Source: Cerioporus squamosus (lineage: Eukaryota; Basidiomycota; Agaricomycetes; Polyporales; Polyporaceae). Taken from it: a DNA stretch of 64,000 nucleotides. The notes beneath the pieces are model-generated. The model ran no database searches. It was not told where the DNA came from and saw only the letters and a list, made by a program, of their open reading frames with translations. A program made the translations under genes and the position numbers. Location of the stretch: the NCBI GenBank assembly GCA_022592435.1, contig JABYQS010000056.1:62001-126000 (forward strand), in the 5' to 3' direction. The first letter of the stretch is position 1, and the number at the start of each line of letters is the position of its first letter. Positions 56,614 to 64,000 of this stretch are shown piece after piece.

Positions 56614-59600
56614 TCAGTATGAGAAGATCATGAACCAAGGATTGAGGATGATCTGTCAGGCCACATGTCAGTTGTGGTACAGGGCGGCGTACAAGGACTG
56701 GGAAGCGCGTACCGGATATAAGATATGGCAGCCTGCAAGGAGCCTATTGCCGGACAATCAGTGCCGTGCCATGAGCGAGCGATGGGAAGCACTCACGCTA
56801 GAGGCAGGATAACGGCCCAATCGAATCCCAAGATGCGCCAGCCCACAGGGACGAGGCTTGTTGCCAAAATAATCATGACCGCGCAGCACACCAGGCTGAT
56901 GACGAGCGCGAGCCAGAAGCGCTTGAGGATCTTCGGGACTTCGAGCCAGAAGTTCGACCGCTCTACCTCCTTTTTCGTCGCGCCCCAGGTAATGTTGTAT
57001 GAGAACAAGTGCGCGAGGAGCGCCTGCGAGAGGTGGATGCTGATACCGCCGAAGAAGAAGAAGCTAGCAAAGCAAATTGTGAGCAGAAACTCGCGCTGTG
57101 AGTCAGCGAGAGACGCACAAGAAGGGTACCCAAGTGAGGTTCTCGACCAACGAGTCGAGGAGATTGCGCTGACCAAGGCGGTACTCAAGCAACGTGAAGC
57201 CGAAGTTTCCCGCCCCGGGGAATACGACCGTGCACGCAAGCCAAATCTCAAAACTATGCAAGTAGAAGCCGTCGACCTGTTGGGTATGGCGTCATGAAGA
57301 GCGTTACGCGAAACGCTATAGGTAGACGGCCCTTACCTTGTAATTCCAGCCGAGTAGGAAATAATTGAGGATGGACAGAACGGCAGACCCTGCAAGTCCG
57401 TCTGACGTAGGACATCATTACTCATCAGGCGAATCGCTCCTTGTAGTGAGGCAATTGAACGTACAATATGAGAACATATCTGCGCACAATGTCACAGTGT
57501 TAGTATCAAGATAGCCTGGATGACAACGATAATGGTGCACTTACAGGCCATCATACTGATCTTGTAGTGAACTGGAGCACCGGACCAGAGGAAGACTCGA
57601 AGCTGCTTGGTGATGGGACCAAGTCTCCACCAGTCGATAAGTGGATTGAAGATGAGCTCGTTGCATCCTACGGCGACGACGTGAGTGCGGGCGCCGCAGA
57701 GACCACGAAAACGCAGCTTACCATAGGAGTACTTCTGCCAGCGATTCAGCTCGTCGTCGCAGGTGAGCGAGACGCCCTCCTTGAAGCCGCCCTCGGAGTA
57801 CGCTGCCCAACGGATGATGTAGCCAGCGAGCTGGAGGCGCAACGCCATATCGAAGTCTTCGGACACGTTCGTCTCCGACCAGATCTTCTTCTCGCCATCC
57901 GCAGGGTCGATGAACGCGGCGTCCTGGAGGGCCGACCACCGGAGGAACGCGTTGTGCCCCACGAAAGGTGCGACCTCGCCGTTCGCGGTGCCGACAGAGA
58001 TGCACTTGTTGATCCGACGGGTGAAGTGGGCGATGCCGTTCTCGAAATAATGGTGCGCGACCTGCATGACGTCCGACTCATGCTGGATGATCGCGACCTC
58101 CGGGCACTCGGCGAGCTCGCGCGCGGCGTCGCGCAGGCAGTCCTCCGGGACGATCGTGTCCGAATCGACGATGAGGATGATCTCGCCCACACGGATGGAC
58201 TTGCCATTCGCAGCCCACGGACGCCACCGCTTGCCGCTCTCCTCGTACGTGTCCTCGAGGGCGAGCTTTAGCGCGCGGTCTTCGAGCGTCTCCTCGAGCG
58301 TGTCTTCCCCGCCTTGCGCCTCGAGGTTCAGCAGATGTTTCTCGAGCTTCAGCGAGAGCGCGAGGCCGTAGTTCATGTTCGACGCCTTCTTGAAGCGACC
58401 CGCACGCTTGTATCCGTCAGGCGCGCTGCTGTGAGGCGGGCGCGCGACCCAGCCGATGTTGTGGTCCGAGTAGAAAGCGATCCGGGAGAGCCGCTCTTCC
58501 TCGGACAGAAGCTGCATGCCGTCCTCGTTGATGAAGATAGACGACGACCCACCCTGCCGCGCGTACGTCTGCATTGCCTTCTTCAGCGAGTAGACCGAGG
58601 GCGCGCTGTAATTGAACCAAGGTCAGCCTCATGTTAATAGGCACACCCCGAGACGGAGATCGCGGGAGCAGATTGAAGTTACCGCGGTCTCTGCAAGGCC
58701 GCCAAACATATCGCCGGACGCGCCACAGCAATAGAGCCTCGAGTGCCCGGGATATACTTGACTGACACATCCCGGGACGCGTGGAGTCCTCGACTGATCC
58801 GCCGGAACATGCCAAACTTTATGTGAGGAATGTTAACTCACATGGTCGAGTGCAAACTCTCCTTGTACACCGGCATTTGGATGGTTATGTGAGGGAGGTT
58901 GCTGTCTACGAGCTTGTTCGGGGCAGCGCGTTGCGCCGAATAGTACTTCGAGTTCTGGTGGAACTGTGCAACCGGACCGAGGCTAAACAGATGAATGTTA
59001 TCATCCGCGAGGCAAACACCGGAAAGGAATGGGACTTACACATACGATACGTTACATATGATCTGTAGACAGAAGAACTGATCGTCGCAGATTAGAATGA
59101 GGATCGTCTGGAGATGAGTGTGAAATGAGTACATACAAGTGAAACGCAGAAGAGAAACGGCGTCGTGACGAGAAGGGCAAACCGCGTATAGCTTCCGTCG
59201 AGCAACGCTTCCTCGATTAGCACCGAGACACCGCTTCCGATGAAGACTGCAACACATGTCAGAGCTAATCGTTTAAAGCAGGAAACTGTGAACTCACATA
59301 GAGACATGGCGACGCCTAGGCCATTGTAGATAGGAGCCAACAGACGGATAGGCCTCGGAGATGGTCCGTCCGCGGTCTTCTCCACATCACCCTTGTCGGT
59401 GACGAAGTATGAGCCCAGACCGAAGAACCGTTTCTTTTTGACAGTACCATTCCTGACGCCTGCAGGAAGCGGAGGCACGGGAGGGACCTCCTTGATGTCG
59501 ACGTGCTCCTTGTCCTTCTCGGTGAGGTTGACATCTGACGCAGTCTTTGACGAAGTCCACGGGATGTCCGATGAGAGAGAGAGGTTGGTAGAACGGCGGT

Positions 59601-60224
59601 TCCACACAAGCTTGATCAGCTGATCGTCAAAGACACGGCACGTCGGAATGATGTCGTCCAGGTTGTACGACCAGACAACCAACACACGCTCGTCACGCTG
59701 CAACGGTGTGAAGCAGTGAGCCTACCGCAGTGCATATGATAGGAGATAGGGAGACTCACGATGAAGGCGCCACATTGCTCCTTGTCAGCTGTGCCTAGCA
59801 ACGAGATAGAATCTAGTATCTGGATGCGAGTGTTGTCGTCGACGTAGATGGCGTCGGCGTCGAGTTTGCTGTGATTGAACACGATGTGAGAAGGTTCACC
59901 CCGAAAAAACTCGACTGAACTTACACCGTGGCTAGTGCGGCGTGGATGGCGGCGCTTCGAAGCTTCACTGCTACTACAGGGTTGAGGAGACGGACCGCGG
60001 CCTCGAAAGGCTCAAGGTGGGGGTTTTCGTAAGGGAAGACGCGGAACATCCCATGGTCGACGCGGAGGCAGACGCCGGCGTGGATGTTCTCCTCAGTCGG
60101 CTTGAACCAAGCGTCACCCTGGGTCTGCGGCGAAGTGTCAGAGAGGAGACGACGTGCATCGCGGGATCATGCTTGCCTGCCTAAAGATATGATGAAGCAA
60201 AGCATCGTAGGCGTCGTAATCCAT
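56614..60224 (-). CDS. Membrane glycosyltransferase, GT2 family, copy 2
   Basis: Fifteen exons (60224-60177, 60124-59925, 59868-59760, 59697-59298, 59246-59137, 59077-59040, 58982-58842, 58605-57722, 57667-57545, 57479-57465, 57389-57337, 57276-57119, 57063-56797, 56743-56713, 56652-56614) give 871 residues. The intron count and phases equal copy 1, and 12 exons have the same length, including a 15 nt microexon. The first intron uses a GC donor (CAG|GCAAGC). Catalytic elements match copy 1: HITIQMPVYKES, EDGM in the first Asp region, VDSDT, SETNVSEDFDMALRLQ and ELNRW, followed by the same C-terminal helix cluster. Role as for copy 1: a membrane polysaccharide synthase of unknown product. The two genes converge, so they have separate promoters; a TATA-like GTATATGTA lies ~85 bp upstream of the ATG (60309-60317). 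Confidence 0.88.
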
Positions 60225-63200
60225 CGTGAGTGTGGACAACGATGGTGCGTGCAGTGCGGCGAGGGAGGTGGTGCGGGACTCTCCTGACAAAAACTATGCA
60301 CCAGATGGTACATATACTTCAACGGTGGCGGTAGTAATGACCAACCAACCCGGCATTTTGGCCGCCGTTCCCTGCAGCGCGGACAGCAAGCATATCTTGT
60401 TGAGAAGGCACATCACAGAAGATGGGTCGGCACGCATGGCACGGTATCGTTCCAGGTCCGGTCGCTGTGCAGTTGACAGACTGTCAGGGTTCCGCGGCGT
60501 AAGAGGGTCTTACAATATGGGCGCATGCAGACCGCAACCCGGAAGCGATATCTCGCCACCCTGGATCTGACCGCGAGCGGTACGGAACCTGCTGTAAGAA
60601 GCGAATGAGCGCTGTGCGGCTACCTGCTTCGTGCGAGTGGGCGGAACGGCCGACATACTTCCGCGTCACGCTTGATGATAAAAATCATGCTTCCAATCCA
60701 ATCTTCTGCAATACGACGTCATTCGGGCTGGTCGGTGTGGGAAGAAAGGTTGTGAGAACTATCTATAATGATATCGCCCTGCAAGTGCGAGGATTCGCGA
60801 AGGAGTCACCTTCGTTGCCAAGATGGTGTTCCTGAACAAGTTATCTGCGATCCCTGGGTTGAACGCTTCGTGTATGCTGCAGCAAATCCAGAACGTACGA
60901 CCATGGGAGGTTGCCTCGCGATAGGATCCCCCCTGTTGCATCACAGGCACCGATGTTTACTTCTTGTTTACTGCCGTGCATGCGGCTGTCTCATCCGAGA
61001 AGTACGCCTTCACAGTCGTCCCAGGAACTGTCCTCGACGAGAATTGATGGGTAACCGACAGGTAGAACCGCCGATTCTGCAGCTACCAGGATAGGATGTC
61101 GTATTGGTCATTCCTGAGAATGATGCCGAAGATCATGATGAGTCGGACTCGTGGGGATATGCACCACGGTCCAGTCCATTACGAGAGATCGTATCTTCTA
61201 GTCGGAAGCGCAAGGATCAGGTCAGCTTGTGCTCGACTGGAAGAATCGGATGCGTTGCTGGTAGAGTACTAACTGTGTATCATGTGGGATGCAACTCAAT
61301 TGTGACAGTGCCTCTGTCGGGAAGAAAGCACATCTCCGGCACCCTTAGCGATAGGTTTTCATTGAGCTTGAAAGAAATACCGATGTGTCATGGAGTACAT
61401 TTGTTCTCTGGATGGAAACAGAGTCAGAAATAGTACTGTGCGACTTGAGGTAACATGCGACGACCACGGTGTCACGACACAGCTGGCAAAAGCAAGTCCT
61501 GGAATCTCGGTGTATCCATGATTGGTTGGAGAGCAGGAGGCACACGCCGTCTGGAGATACGGTTTGCCTTGTGTAAGAGCCATCGTACCGCACCGCAGGA
61601 AAGTTCACGGTGTGGGGTGGCCGGGACGTTGTCGGAGGGCAGTGCAACAAGGGTGCAGTTATGGTGGTGCCGACGGCCGATAAAGTACCACTCGCTAGCT
61701 AGCGATCGTGCGGACCCAAACTGAGGGCGAAAAGACAATCAGAATTGCAAACCCGCGGCGGTATCATGGCTTACCGGAGTGTGGTTATCAAAGGATTGGA
61801 GGTCTCTGTCAGTAGTAGTGACAGTACGGAGAGAGTCGAGAGGAGTCGAGACCTGCAAATCCTAGGTCTGTTTGGCGCCCGAACTTTGAGCACCTTCGCA
61901 CCTCTTCGCACGCAACCGCCATCATGCCTCTGAGTCTCAGGCAACAAAGTCAATGGCATCGCGAGGACCCGCGAGGACCTCATCCGTGCGTACGTCGTCC
62001 CCGCAAGCTTCGCACTTCTATAGTCGACCCGAAATATTACACATTTGACACGGAGTCGTGCGAGCAACCGCTCAGCAGCCTATATCATCTACTTAGGTCC
62101 AGGTACTCGAAGTTGATTCCACACGATGGCGGAACCTTCTCTGTAACTCCGTCGTGTACGTACCGAGTTCTTGAACTTCTTCTATTGAACGCCACCATCG
62201 CTACCCCTCAGGCCCGCTGAGCCACTATGACCCTGCGGGGCTTCTCTCTCCACGCACCGTGAATATTGGTCAAGGTACGATTGCCATCGCTGGCACTGAG
62301 TCGGGAGCTCATCGAGACTCATCGATGTCTCCGTCTGCAGGCGATTTTATCCTAATTTTGGTCCTACTACGCCATACCCCTCAAACGTTCGACGCTGGCC
62401 TCTTGCACATTGTCACTGCCGAACACTCGGCCCGTGAACTTCTCGATCGCCGCGTCCGAGGGAGGGGATGGACATTCCTTGTTGAAGACGAGTGAAATCG
62501 CACAAGTTCCCCGCTCGTCATCCCTGTCTGTCAAGCTCGAGGTAACTCCCATGCCGCCCTGCTTCCCGACAAACCTCGGCTGGGGAAAGGCTCATTCACG
62601 TATGAGTGAGTTTTTCCCCAAAGTCCACTCCAAGCACACGCTCGTCGTAGCTCGCTCGAACAGTACTTTCGCCGGACATGCACTTCATTGGGATAAAAAC
62701 CATATGTGCGACTATCCAGTATGATCCGTGGGGCGAACTGTCTTCGTCAATCAACTGATGCTCTGCGCCTAGGGGCCGCGCTAGTACTTGTAACACCTGC
62801 CTGTTCACTGCCACAGTTCAGGAAGGCATTCGATGACATGTCGGCGCAACACTCAAGCTCGGTGAACCTTATGTTGTACAGCCGGACAGGGAACAACCGC
62901 TAGGCTGTAAGTTGTCGGTCATACCCGAGTCGCTGGAGGGAGGATGGAAGTTGCTTGTTGAAGGCGCGTTGAACCTCCGGCGCGCCAGTCTGCGAGCTCG
63001 GGGCTAAGTCTCGTGCCGTGCGAGGCCTGGAGAAGACTCCTAGGTGAGCATCCGTCCTACCTGCTCGTCGAATCTGGCTGATCCACGTTGCGGATAACAG
63101 CGTGCATCGCCGTCCCTCACTTTCTCGGATAGTGTTCCGTTCGATGTACACAATAATGCGCTCTACGACGCAGTATTGTTCCTAGAGAAGTGACCGATAT

Positions 63201-64000
63201 TCTTCACTTACTGGTCCCGGTGAGCGCACGGCCCGCACGGAGTGATATGCATACGATGACGCGTTGGCATCTTCAAGCTCGGCGGACTTTGTATCGACAG
63301 CGGACGGAGACAGCCTGAGCCCTGGACGTCAACGCTGCGAGTCTAATTGGCATCGAAGAACGAGTACCTGCCGAGCCTCGAACAAGGGGCGAGTCAGCAT
63401 ACGACATACAGAGCACCCACCCAGGCATCTCACCGTCTCTTTCATGCTCCAGTGGAGCACAGTGCAGGAACGCAGACATGTTCGCGCGATGCCCACACCT
63501 CGCGCTACATCGCGCATCGGTTCCCAACTCGACCGCAACATCGCCTTCACGAATCTCCCAACCATGTTCTAGACTGCCTCTCGGCCCTCCCCGAGCGGAC
63601 GCTAGCCTAGTATCGTCGGAGAAGTCCCATGATTAAGCTCTTGCACAAGACGGCTCCTCGGGAACCGCAGCAGCAGAACGTAATCTGCATCTGGAGTCCG
63701 GTCAATGAGACTCATTGGCAGGACGGCGGCCGAGGGACGCCAAGACTGCTCTCCACCCACGCCAGCCGATCGCGAAGCTTGAAGTGGGCAGCCCAGGCTG
63801 CGTGAAGGTCACCGGGGCACTGTACTGTACACTTTTGACTAAGGGACGAAAGACAAACTCGAAGTGGGGAAGGTTGTGTTCTCGACGATGTTCTGCGTTG
63901 ACAGTGACACCTTGCCTGGTGCTCGAGTACACGTATAGACACCGATGACACCCTCTTACCCCTCGTCCAAGGCCGCCGAGGGTCGAGAATATAACTGATT
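60225..64000. other. No confident gene; scattered coding-like stretches
   Basis: Candidate exons on the plus strand include VVIPENDAEDHDESDSWGYA with a basic SSSRKRKDQ end (61104-61220), YFLFTAVHAAVSSEKYAFTV (60957-61045), and a frame from ATG 61924 to 62220. Others are ALRLGAALVLVTPACSLPQF (to 62903) and PIAKLEVGSPGCVKVTGALY (63760-63948). Each is short, with plausible donors nearby, but I could not join them or recognise a family. Confidence 0.3.

Noticed and set aside
1..64000. CRISPR arrays, bacterial operons, riboswitches
   Set aside because: No regularly spaced repeats or bacterial-type gene layout; intron-rich genes show a eukaryotic nuclear genome.

Overview
The window reads as nuclear DNA of a filamentous basidiomycete, most likely an Agaricomycete. 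Genes are cut by many 50-75 nt GT-AG introns, codon third positions are C-rich, and it carries families expanded in that group: FunK1-type protein kinases, a DUF6534 seven-helix membrane protein, KRE6/SKN1-type GH16 proteins and a large membrane GT2 family. No bacterial, organellar or CRISPR signal was seen. Species is not assigned.

Layout. 0.4-2.6 kb: decayed FunK1 gene (copy A). 2.6-6.2 kb: no recognised product, but a run of minus-strand splice-donor-like sites suggests an unresolved gene. 6.25-9.29 kb: DUF6534 gene with 17 exons. 10.4-21.8 kb: a second FunK1 pseudogene (copy B, minus) split by two TA-flanked MITEs, the second of which is itself split by a complete 9.2 kb Ty3/gypsy-like LTR retrotransposon with almost identical LTRs. 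23.2-34.8 kb: two units of a segmental duplication, each with a FunK1 gene (copy C with three one-base deletions, copy D intact, 1156 aa). A gene for a divergent homeodomain-like protein lies between the units and a relative of it follows them on the other strand (27.8-29.6 and 35.0-35.7 kb).

36.3-44.8 kb: two GH16 KRE6/SKN1-like genes on the minus strand (552 and 595 aa), the second lacking the normal catalytic acid/base Glu. 48.1-48.7 kb: a 597 bp Mutator-like non-autonomous element with 9 bp target duplications and hairpins inside its terminal repeats. 48.7-49.7 kb: a three-exon gene of unknown product. 51.4-60.2 kb: two convergent 15-exon GT2 membrane glycosyltransferase genes (870 and 871 aa) with a tRNA-Val(AAC) gene between them. 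60.2-64 kb: no confident gene.

Two themes stand out. The left half is repeat-rich accessory DNA in which FunK1 kinases multiply, decay and are hit by transposons, interspersed with a fast-evolving homeodomain-like family. The right half is a putative cell-wall neighbourhood, with paired GH16 glucan-assembly genes and paired GT2 synthases within 24 kb. Exon models were built by eye from splice consensus, phase and paralogue comparison; no search or transcript data were available.
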